Assembly: GCA_949825065.1 (NCBI GenBank)
Contig: OX463845.1
Location: 23,662,728-23,726,727 of the forward strand
Origin: Odontocerum albicorne
Taxonomy: Eukaryota; Arthropoda; Insecta; Trichoptera; Odontoceridae
Direction: 5' to 3'
DNA length: 64,000 nt
The position numbers and the translations under genes are program-made. Positions within the stretch are counted from its first letter, which is position 1, and each line of letters begins with the position of its first letter. This document shows, piece by piece, positions 54,613 to 64,000 of this stretch. Under the pieces are notes generated by a model that made no database searches, was not told the DNA's origin, and worked only from the letters and a program-made list of their open reading frames with translations.

Positions 54613-56515
54613 TTTTTCGTATTTATATATTTAATTTAAAGTTGGATAATATTCCAGAGTTTATTTACGCAAAATAATAGTAAAGAAAAATTTTCTGGTT
54701 TATGATATAACACACGTGCATAATTTATTTTTAAGAAACTGTTATCTAAAAAATTATTCTCTGCCTTCAGAACTCATAATCGAAGCGATGAGAATTGTGC
54801 TTCTTGAATTAGTAAAGGTTTGCAACTGAAAATGTCCATATTACGAACCAGTTAATATGATAACAAATCTTGCCGAGTGAGTTCCATAAATGGTAGCGAT
54901 TTGATCTATGTAATATAACGCAGCCTAGCCGCTAATAAAGAGACGCTTAAAAAGGCACTGAAATCTGAGAACTCCTCTTTTTTATAGCTGATTTTTTTTA
55001 GCTGATTAAATATTTACGATGAAATAGAACAAAAATTATTTCTGATGAGTTTTCATGTGATCATTTTATGAATCTTTTGTGAAAGAAAATCCAAAATTAC
55101 GAATGAAATACAACCATTTTCCACTGGACAAAATAAACTTCCGTCGAAAAGTGGTAACCAAGAAGAACGTATTGTATGATATGTTGTAGGCCCTTACGTC
55201 CCATTTCATTTTCGGTTGTTTATCATCTTATCAGGTTGTTCAGTCGGGTATTATTCAAGAAAGAGGTTATTCGGTATTAAAAATGTATAGTTTTTGGTAT
55301 TTGGTCGAAATCTGATAAATATAAAATTGGTAAATTTGAGATAATCGTCAAGTTGCTTTATTTTATCATTTTATTACACTTTATGAAAATTGGAAACGAA
55401 ATTTTATACAGAAAGGTTAATAATGACTTTCCTTCTTTTTTATTGTATTATTCGAAATGAACACATTTAGAAAGCATCGTCAATTTTTGTTTTGCGACAT
55501 ACCTTTTGTTCAACCTTGGGATTATATTTTTCCACGAGCCCCCCAAAAACTAAGCCTTCATTATTTGTATGTAGCTTTAGCTTCAAATTCATAATCAAAA
55601 GTTAGTAATCTGATCTGATCTGATATGTCTTAAGATGTGTCTACGTTGTGCTTCAATACTAAAGTCTGTTTGATTTCTAACACTATCTCTGGGTGGCGTG
55701 GCGTATCCGTATACTGTCTTCTTCAATGATATCGGAAAAATAGTCGTAGCTGCCAAACTATTATCTTCTTAAAATTAAACGAAAATCTCGCCTCTAGTTA
55801 CTGATACCAAAATCGAATTTTCCGACAATTTCACGCATATGGTAGTTATTAGTGTATTTTTTTTCGTTTATGATTCCTAATTAAAATGTGATTTTTAGAG
55901 TGCCGTCGAGTTTTCCACAAAAAAAAAATACGTTTCGTCATATGTCCACATTTTGTGTCCGCAAATACGTAGAAAGTATTATTGCAAATTACAGAGATTT
56001 TTTGAATTATGAATTTATTAATTGTATTTTTTGACTTTTCACGAGTTGACCTAAGACCACAGATATGTGTCCCCTTTTATAAATTGACGTAGTCCCTTGA
56101 ACACTTGAAAGTGTGGTCATTTCTGAAATGAAATGTACTTCTCGAACATTTTTTTAGTTTTGAATAACATATTTATTCGCAAGATTTTTTTACATTCCAT
56201 TGTAGATATTTAAGGAAGATAAAGTTTTAAGAAATTAATAGATTTAAAAAAAAATAAACATGAATTGTTTTAGACATTTAGTAAACATTATTCATAGATT
56301 CAAATTACGTTTTCCATTTAATTGGAATCCCATCGATAAATCATGCAAATTACGGTTTGCATATGAAACAGTTTTCAGGGTGGTATGCTTTTCCTTCGAT
56401 GTTTTATCAAGTACTTATAATCTGACAGATTTATCGTCTTATATCAACCGCTTCCAAGCAAACAGATCAACGTTAGCAATAGTATTATGTCGTAAACAAC
56501 CTTGTTCATACAAAA
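54613..56515. other. no gene recognised
   Basis: AT-rich, about 1.9 kb. A 100-codon frame at 56260-56562 runs into the hAT element and has no motif. Nothing else supported. Confidence 0.45.
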
Positions 56516-56526
56516 ATTATCTAAAC

Positions 56527-57061
56527 CAGCGATTCCCAACGGATGCAATATTACCCCCATAAGGGACGATTTTAATTTTTAAAAAACGTTGGGTTGTACA
56601 GAATTATTAGGGGAGCATTAGAACTTCTAAGGAGGTCATTGTGGCATTTATTATTTATTCCAGTAATAAAACCTCAGCCTTACCATATAGCTCACTTGTA
56701 AATGTCATTCGTCTCACAATTGCTACACATTGACCTTGTTTAATGTTTGGAACGAAAAAGAGTTAATGAGAAACAATAAACATAGTTTCTGTAATAATTA
56801 TAATGCATCTACATTGACGCATATAATACGTCTTCGTAGTAATTTTGTATTTTTAACAGATTTCGTTGATATTTAGTTAAGAGAATATTAAAAAAAACAA
56901 TATTCGCAATTTATTGTTTTAGCAAAACAAATATATCAAAATTTTAGTATTTTACCTTGTCCACGTTAATTTATTACAAATATCCATTGTTATATGGGGC
57001 TTTTACGTTTCTTAAGATGCCCCAAGAGGGCGTTTGGTCATAAAAATATTGGTAAACCCTG
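56527..57061. mobile_element. hAT-type MITE with 8-bp TSD
   Basis: 535 bp. Left end CAGCGATTCCCAAC, right end (reverse strand) CAGGGTTTACCAAT. Flanking 8-mers ATCTAAAC (56519-56526) and ATTTAAAC (57062-57069) match at 7 of 8 positions. Non-coding. Confidence 0.75.
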
Positions 57062-57069
57062 ATTTAAAC

Positions 57070-57307
57070 TACTGCCATTTTAATTAACGTTTGTTTTCCG
57101 TCTTGCTCTAAATAAAAATTTAGCTATGTGATTTTGGCTTCTTTCTTTTACATACAATATTTAAGTCAGAAACCGGTGTTTCCGAATACGATCATCCAAA
57201 AAAGATATTTTGAACGAAAATTGAGACTATAGTTGATTTTATCTAACATTTGTAATAAAAAACATTTTTCTTTTTCCATACCCCTGTTCTTAACTTTCTC
57301 AATTTAG
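57070..57307. other. probable intron upstream of candidate exon
   Basis: AT-rich and ending in a branch-like CTTAAC and pyrimidine tract before AG at 57306-57307. Confidence 0.35.
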
Positions 57308-57476
57308 GAAAGGAAGATTAAGTAAGGAGCTGATACTGGCCGAAGACGATTTCTTGTGGAAACGGCCTCCAAGGTGGCACGAATTCTCTTGCACACGTCA
57401 TGAGCGCGCCGCGAAATTGGCTGATGAAGAGCAGGCTCGTTTCTGCTGTCGTCTTCGGGAAAATTTACAAGAGTAA
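57308..57476 (+). CDS. candidate host terminal exon (hypothetical)
   Basis: The acceptor (TTCTTAACTTTCTCAATTTAG) is strong. In phase 1 the exon encodes KGRLSKELILAEDDFLWKRP PRWHEFSCTRHERAAKLADE EQARFCCRLRENLQE and a TAA at 57474. The block is GC-balanced in contrast to flanks and rich in charged residues. AATAAA at 57613, about 140 nt after the stop, fits a short 3' UTR. No family is recognised and no upstream exon can be linked, so a gene is plausible, not proven. The reverse strand is also open for 60 codons. Confidence 0.45.
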
Positions 57477-57612
57477 TTTGGCTCAAGTTTGTAGAAAATT
57501 GCTCTAAGTACCTTCTCGCAGTCGGGTACAGATGTTAAAAATTACACCAATTTGTCGCTTTTTCGAAATCAAGTAAAAGAACATTATTTTTTATTGTATT
57601 ATTATTTTGTGC

Positions 57613-57618
57613 AATAAA
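57613..57618 (+). terminator. poly(A) signal
   Basis: AATAAA in GTGCAATAAACATC, followed by a TGTTGTTTTTCTC stretch, at a suitable distance from the stop of the candidate exon. Confidence 0.4.
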
Positions 57619-57683
57619 CATCAAACATGTTGTTTTTCTCAACATTTCTTAGACGAATTAGAATTATCTGTAATGTATAATAA

Positions 57684-58727
57684 TAGCTAAAATCAAACGC
57701 TCCTGAGGTGATCTCATTTTACACAACAGTGTTATACAAGTAATATACTTGTTTATAAGCTGAATTCTTGATTCACATAGATATATTGACTACAGTGACA
57801 CTAAGGAAAAAATAAAATAATAGCTAAAATCAAACGCTCCTGAGGTGATCTCATTTTACACAACAGCGTTATACAAGTAATATACTTGTTTATAAGCTGA
57901 ATTCTTGATTCACATAGATATATTGACTACAGTGACACTAAGGAAAAAATAAAATAATAGCTAAAATCAAACGCTCCTGAGGTAATCTCATTTTACACAA
58001 CAGCGTTATACTAGTAATATACTTGTTTATAAGCTGAATTCTTGATTCACATAGATATATTGACTACAGTGACACTAAGGAAAAAATAAAATAATAGCTA
58101 AAATCAAACGCTCCTGAGGTAATCTCATTTTACACAACAGCGTTATACAAGTAATATACTTGTTTATAAGCTGAATTCTTGATTCACATAGATATATTGA
58201 CTACAGTGACACTAAGGAAAAAATAAAATAATAGCTAAAATCAAACGCTCCTGAGGTAATCTCATTTTACACAACAGCGTTATACAAGTAATATACTTGT
58301 TTATAAGCTGAATTCTTGATTCACATAGATATATTGACTACAGTGACACTAAGGAAAAAATAAAATAATAGCTAAAATCAAACGCTCCTGAGGTAATCTC
58401 ATTTTACACAACAGCGTTATACAAGTAATATACTTGTTTATAAGCTGAATTCTTGATTCACATAGATATATTGACTACAGTGACACTAAGGAAAAAATAA
58501 AATAATAGCTAAAATCAAACGCTCCTGAGGTAATCTCATTTTACACAACAGCGTTATACAAGTAATATACTTGTTTATAAGCTGAATTCTTGATTCACAT
58601 AGATAGATATATTGACTACAGTGACACTAAGGAAAAAATAAAATAATAGCTAAAATCAAACGCTCTTGAGGTGATCTCATTTTGCACAATAGCGTTATAC
58701 AAGTAATATACGACACTAACGGAAAAA
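57684..58727 (+). repeat. tandem array, 137-bp unit, about 7.5 copies
   Basis: Units begin (TAGCTAAAATCAAACGCTCC) at 57684, 57821, 57958, 58095, 58232, 58369, 58506 and 58647. The seventh has a 4-bp AGAT duplication. The eighth is truncated by an internal deletion. Copies are nearly identical, so homogenisation or expansion is recent. Each unit contains the dyad ACAAGTAATATACTTGT. Confidence 0.97.
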
Positions 58728-58739
58728 ATTTTGTGTCAA

Positions 58740-59110
58740 AATTTTAAAAAGGCGGAATGAAACATCGGAAATGAATGCATGAATGATAAAATGAATGTTT
58801 TAAGTTAGTTGAAGAAAGGAGCGTTTAGATGGTTTTGGCATGTGTAGAGAGAGAATGAGTGGCGAAGAAGTGAATAAGCGAGTATACAAGTCAGAAATTC
58901 AAGGTATTCTTGGAAGAGGTAGACCGACGAAAACGTGACTAGATCAAGTTAACCATATTGTGAGAAGTATGAATAATAAAAGATTGTGCATGATGGGATG
59001 GAAGAATGTGAAAGAGGAGATAGTTGTGTCCTTGGATAGAAGGATATGGAGATATTTTATATTTGTCTACTCCGTAAGGGACACGGCGTGATGATATGTA
59101 TGTACTATAT
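58740..59110 (+). mobile_element. LINE 3' fragment, second RTE-like subfamily
   Basis: Plus strand: LKKGAFRWFWHV, GRGRPTKT-like and an RRIWRYFIFVYSVRD end, homologous to 40.6 and 43.65 kb. Tail TATGTATGTACTATATG. Confidence 0.65.
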
Positions 59111-59558
59111 GTGTATTAAAACACTCGCAAGTCCAAATTATATAGGAAATTTCGAGTAAAATGACTAACGCGGTCAAGAAATGACTAAATTCAGTGTAAT
59201 TGGAATCTATGTTGTGTATTTTTTTAGCACCAAGTGACGTTTGCGTGTTTATATTTTAATATCATTACGCATATTGCCTTTTTTATAATTCCTAGTATAT
59301 TTTATGACTAAAGGTTCTACGTTAATACTCAAGTCTGCGTGTGAGATATTCCACGTTAAGTTAACAAATATTGTATGTTCCACCATTTAAAGCGTTTAAA
59401 TGGGCTTTCAAAGGACACATATGTAACTTTTTTTCTCTAAAATCGATCTAAAAAGTCCATTTTTTATTTATTTAAAAACTGGTAATTTTTTAATTTGTTA
59501 AAAATGTAACGAATCCTTATATTTTTTTTGTTTATTTCACCGCGTCTTAGAATGAGAA
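59111..59558. other. no gene recognised
   Basis: AT-rich; nothing supported. Confidence 0.4.
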
Positions 59559-59559
59559 T

Positions 59560-59955
59560 GGGATAATACATAAATACATACCAACACGCCATTTTCTTAT
59601 CGGGATAAGCAGAGAAGACAGAGCACCATATGTTCCTATCTCGACACACATCTTTAACCTTTCCTACATCCATATACCTTAAACAACTTCTACGATTTCT
59701 CTGACTTTCTACGTTTCATTCTTTCAGAATACCATACACTTGATCTAACCATACTTCCCTTAGTCTTTCTCTCACACGCATTCCAGTCATATTTGCACTA
59801 TATATCTGTTTTGTTAGTGTTTCTTCGTTCATTCGTTCCACATGCCCAAACCATCTTAGCGTGATCTTCATCTTAACACAGCTGTAAGTTCACATTCATA
59901 CCTTGTCACTTCATTCCGTATTTTGCCATACATTGCCACTCTGTGAATTCTTCTG
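59560..59955 (-). mobile_element. LINE 3' fragment (RTE-like)
   Basis: The minus strand runs from a CHVERMNEETLTKQIYSANMT-like block near 59.83 kb, through RLREVWLDQVYGILKE, to MDVGKVKDVCRDRNIWCSVF SAYPDKKMA at 59.6 kb. The order and strand are clear; frameshifts present. Confidence 0.75.
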
Positions 59956-61030
59956 GGATGATAAAAAGTTATAAATATAATATGACGACATATGTATATC
60001 ATTTGAAAATCTTTAAAATGAGAACTTAGGAAACATCAGCCAATGTGTATGTACGAAATATGCGGATTTGACATTTTTTTTTTTTTTAATAAGTTGTTCG
60101 TCAAACTAACTGCTTGCCAAAAAACTGAAAAGCAAATGTTATGGTACCTACATAGGTACAAACTATAATCCGAAAATCGAGAAAATCTAAAAGGGTAATG
60201 TTTATTTTATTTCACGTGGAATAGCCCTCGTTGTGGAAGACTCCGTAAATGTAGAATACCAAGTACTAATAATATTTTAAAATAATGTATTTTAAGGAAA
60301 CATGATTGTTGTACTTAGTAATAAATAAGTGCTATTCTAAGTGCCAACAACTCGGTCACATAGTAATAGGCAAAAGATATTGTACCATATACGAGTATAT
60401 ATATTATATATACGAGTATAATATGATTAAAGTTTTAATGGCAAAAATATAGCCTTAGCTCAGAAACTTGCGTGGAATAATTTGGGTGCAGTTGTGAACG
60501 GAGTTGTTTTGGACTGTGGTAAACAAAATGAAGATTGACGTGATGTTGACTAACCCTCGATAGAAGCGATGACACATCCAGAAGTTACTCAGAAAAAGTG
60601 GTCTGTATTGGAATCAGCCAACGATGAGCCTATATCATGCTCTGAACATTTGTATTTAATCATCTTTGTATTTGCAGCAAAATGGCGTATTGATCGACAT
60701 AATGTTATAAAAGTACGCCCCCTTTTTATACCAAGCTGTGCAATAAACCGACTCTAGCTAAACTGGAACCCAGTTTACGGAACTACAATATTGTCTGTTA
60801 TATTGCCCCTTCAATGCATTCATTCTATTACAACCCGTTGTCGTTCTATCCGCGTTGGCGTTTCAAGTTCGATACGCGACGGACTTTTATTCCTTTTTTA
60901 TCCTAAATATATCACTTGACTAGCGCTCAATAGGTGTGTTTTTATGTACATACTCGTACTCATCTAAATATCTATTTTTTTTGTTTCTTGAGTTTATCAA
61001 TTGGAAGACCCTGTATTTAATATGCATTTA
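59956..61030. other. no gene recognised
   Basis: AT-rich. Two TATACGAGTATA-type direct repeats at 60388-60420. A 62-codon frame at 60569 has no motif. Confidence 0.4.
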
Positions 61031-61034
61031 TTAA

Positions 61035-61330
61035 GAAGAAAATTTTTATCATCACCATCACACCGTGCTCCTATCAAGGTAGGCAAATAAACATATCTTT
61101 ACTTAATTATATTCTGGCAGCAATATTTCACTCCACGTCCATACACCTCATAATGCGTTAATATCCTATTATAAAGGCGTTTTTACTCTTCCGTCTTTCA
61201 GAATTTGAATAATTTGGTTGCGCCATATTTTTATATCACGGTCTTTCGACGTAGTCAAATCATCACAATGCTTCTTTCTTCATCCTAAGCAGTTCACCTT
61301 TTTTCAATCCACATAATTACCTAATGTCCT
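61035..61330 (-). mobile_element. LINE 3' fragment, degraded
   Basis: Starts (right side) with sequence like the NE..VKKGEL..FG blocks and ends at TTGATAGGAGCACGGTGTGA TG on the minus strand, the second-subfamily end. Poorly preserved. Confidence 0.4.
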
Positions 61331-62470
61331 TATTCCAATCATACATTGATTTTCTACACATTGTATGTATTGCTATTTTTACCGCATTTACCTATAACGC
61401 ATTCAAGTTACACTTGTATATTCTAAATATGGGACCATGATTCCATTATGAACTAGATTTGCTTCTTTTGAAATGCTACTGTAAACAGGTCGTATAACCT
61501 CACGTTCACTATGTATACTCGTATTGCCTGCCGCTTCTCTTCAATATCACACGTTGCGCTTTCATCCAGATAAAAGTATTTAAAACTGTCGAAAACACTG
61601 CTAGCGTTTGAATCGTTTGATAAAATTGATGAATTAAAAACTATATTTATTCCCAAATATTTGAAAAGTCATGTTTATGGAAATAAAATATTTGAGCCAT
61701 GGCCATGGCGATTTATCTCAAGATTAAGGGAGAGCAGCGAAGTACGAAGTACGCTTGCTCAGTAGATATTTCTAATTTGATATTCCCAAAAACAGAAATC
61801 TCATTGTACTCAACTCGGCGGGAAGCGGGAGTAGAAGCGGGAGTAAGAGCGGTGAGTTGCCGTGATTAATGTTACGTTAATAACGTTACATTAACTCACT
61901 TAGTTTTGATAAGAAAACCAATTAATCTGTCCGGGGTTTAGTCACTTCCACCGGATTTTTGCGATGATGTAGGATTTCGGTCGTTGGAAATAATTAACTC
62001 TCGATTTATCCAACTATTTTCTCGCACCTTGCGCAAATTAACGTTTTCCTTAGAATTGAAGCACTTTGTGTTATAATCAAGGCTAATTATGTTGATTGTA
62101 AACTAACTGAGCTATTCTTATCTTTTTGAAATGTTAAATGACTTATTTTTTACAATGTTTTTATTTTCACGTGTTTGTTTTTTTTTTATATTTACATTAC
62201 CGCTTATCAAATCTTGCCTATCTCTATCGTAGCTCGTTAAGAAAATATTTAATTAGAATGGTTGATTTTTGCATATATTTAACTCTTAGGACTCCAAGGC
62301 GATTTGTCAGTTTTCATTTTAGATTCACGACCGTTTAAATAATAAAACTTTTCGTTAGATAAAATGTCGAATATCCGATACCGGAAAAGAAAAAAAACAA
62401 TACCGCTAAAGCAAACGCTACAAAACTTGAATACGGTTACAGGGCTCACTGCCAGGATATTTCGACGTTA
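61331..62470. other. no gene recognised
   Basis: AT-rich, except 61800-61860 where GCGGGAGTA-type short direct repeats occur, next to a GTTACGTTAATAACGTTAC dyad at 61870-61888. Confidence 0.4.
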
Positions 62471-62479
62471 TATTATTTC

Positions 62480-62640
62480 AGTCTTGTTTGTGCTCCCCTG
62501 ATGATGAGGTGAAAACCTTGAAACCGGTAGGGTTATACTGTTACACAATGTGGAATAAACAGTGTTTGATAAAACAAATTATAATGTCTTTAAACCTCCA
62601 CAGTGTTAATGCCTTAACTATAAATAATATTTTTTAGTTG
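62480..62640 (+). repeat. Penelope-like terminus with hammerhead-like motif, copy B
   Basis: Contains CTTGTTTGTGCTCCCCTGAT then GATGAGGTGAAAACCTTGAA ACCGGTAGGGTTATA, then AATAAACAGTGTTTGATAAA and the distal CTTTAAACCTCCACAGTG block. The core CTGATGA (62498-62504) and GAAAC are both intact in this copy. Confidence 0.7.
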
Positions 62641-63235
62641 TTTTCTTATAGGGCTGATGCAATATGTAATCTAGATACGATAAAGAAACAACACAGAAAA
62701 CTTTTTTTGTCAATTTTAATAATGGCACAATTGGATCAGTTACAGTAAACCAGCACTGGCTCTCTGAAGAGAGAGTGCAAGTGAAATACCCGATAAGAGT
62801 CGTACTCTCAAGACGTATATACGAATGGCATTTATCGTTGAGCGGTCAAGTGTAGAACTTATCCGCTACTGGTCAGTGGCCAGCTCAGCACAACGGACGT
62901 TCCGGCAGCCGATTTGTATTCATTGCGCAGTTATGATTATACTTTACATAGGCACGTACAGAACCCGAGTCACCGTGGCTTTACCAGATACACTTGACGT
63001 AATTAAGTGCCCGCTCAGACCGTCCGACTCATAATGGGGGGTTTGATAAAATATCAACTCAAAATGTCAACACCAGGAAATTAGGAGAGTAATGTTTTTA
63101 AAAAATTAACAGGGATTTTATAAATTGTGCTTGCATCTAACGACATTCATTATAAGTCTTAGAGTTTCATAACCAATTACGGATTTATTACCATTTTCAG
63201 AAAACACATTTTCTTTTACCGTTTTATTTTACATA
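62641..63235. other. no gene recognised
   Basis: A 69-codon frame at 62825-63034 has a GC-balanced composition but no start context, splice site or motif that I recognise. Confidence 0.35.
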
Positions 63236-63239
63236 TGTG

Positions 63240-63790
63240 CTTTTTTAGACCTTTGTAAGCGTTTCTTCATTCATTCGTTCTACACGCCCAAACCATCTCA
63301 GAGTGGTATTCTTCATCTAACCTAATACACCTGTCTTAAGGTCACGTTCCTCCGTAATTACTTTATTCCGTATCCAATCATTATCATCCATGTATTATTC
63401 TCAGTGCAAACATTTCTACAGGATTTATTCGGCTCCTTTCTGTCTTTATACATTAAAGTTGGTGCTAAAATACTGTTATGGACTATCCATCTTAGCAGAT
63501 TTTAATACTGTTTGATTTAAATATAAAATTGCCTATCCCTCGTAACTCTTCAAATTCAGAATTCCCCAACTTGCTCTTATATTTCATCGCTCACATGTAT
63601 ATTTTATTTTTCCTTTCAACTTTTTTTCATCACACTCTCTTCACATCTTTCATACAATTTGCTTATAAAACTCTGTAATTCATTCTTATTCTCCGCTAAA
63701 ACTAACATATCATCAGCATACAGCAATCCGCACCCATTGACCTCTGTAGTTCTTTCACAGATGAATCATTTCTTTTACGTGTTATAATTT
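63240..63790 (-). mobile_element. LINE fragment including RT YADD box
   Basis: The minus strand begins near 63.75 kb with GCGLLYADDMLVLAENKNEL (the catalytic YADD of a non-LTR reverse transcriptase), continues ISKLYERCEESVMKK, and after stops reaches LAPTLMYKDRKEP and a GLGV.NE.MKKRLQR end. This piece links the C-terminal tails seen elsewhere to an RT-bearing LINE. Confidence 0.8.
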
Positions 63791-64000
63791 TATAAATGAT
63801 TGTTCAGTGTTTTTGCCGTGAAACACTTAAAGCTTGCATTAATTTAATAACAATTTCAATTAAAAAACACGTTTTGTTCTTTCGAATATCGCCCATGTTG
63901 GTTATGTTACTCAACGACTCGGGACTGCATCAATGACTCTTCGTTCAACCACGGGATACGAAACACCATGAAGAGTTTTAATAGTTTATTAACGTTAATT
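63791..64000. other. no gene recognised
   Basis: AT-rich right edge of the window; nothing supported. Confidence 0.4.

Overview
This 64 kb window looks like transposon-rich, AT-rich insect nuclear DNA. The evidence is the set of mobile elements: Mos1-like mariners, a piggyBac element, an intact Jockey-type non-LTR retrotransposon, RTE/Jockey-type LINE fragments, tRNA-derived SINEs, and hAT, Tigger and other TIR elements. I could not fix the order of insect. No bacterial gene, rRNA, canonical tRNA or CRISPR array was seen, and no host gene could be named.

Layout. 0-9 kb: a Penelope-like terminus at the left edge, a full-length but dead Mos1-like mariner (2.2-3.5 kb), a 310-bp MITE, LINE relics and a degraded mariner (7.8-8.4 kb). 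9.26-12.53 kb: a young LTR retrotransposon on the minus strand, with 751-bp LTRs differing at 6 positions, a 5-bp target duplication, a tRNA-Tyr primer site and a polypurine tract, but only one gag-like ORF. 14.9-20.3 kb: a Jockey-clade element with both ORFs open and overlapping by 17 nt. 20.65-24.72 kb: a piggyBac element split by a mariner that inserted into its coding sequence; each transposase carries a single in-frame stop. 25-57 kb: mostly LINE tails, SINEs and MITEs, with a 73-bp x7 tandem array, a Tigger relic, Tigger-like termini, two hAT MITEs with near-matching 8-bp duplications, a 94-bp-arm inverted repeat and a mariner relic carrying a 29-bp perfect hairpin. 57.3-58.7 kb: a candidate host terminal exon with acceptor, stop and poly(A) signal, followed directly by a 137-bp satellite-like array. 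58.7-64 kb: more LINE fragments and a Penelope-like terminus.

How it fits together. Most of the window reads as long intronic or intergenic DNA filled by successive insertions. Possible host signals all lie on the plus strand: donor-like motifs at 25.4 kb, a recursive-splice-like site at 50.14 kb, and candidate exons at 52.94, 53.59 and 57.31 kb. They may belong to one gene with long introns, but this is inference. The least familiar items are the non-autonomous LTR element with its C-A-x-x-H repeat protein, the hammerhead-ribozyme-like motif in the Penelope-like termini, and the dispersed SINE family.
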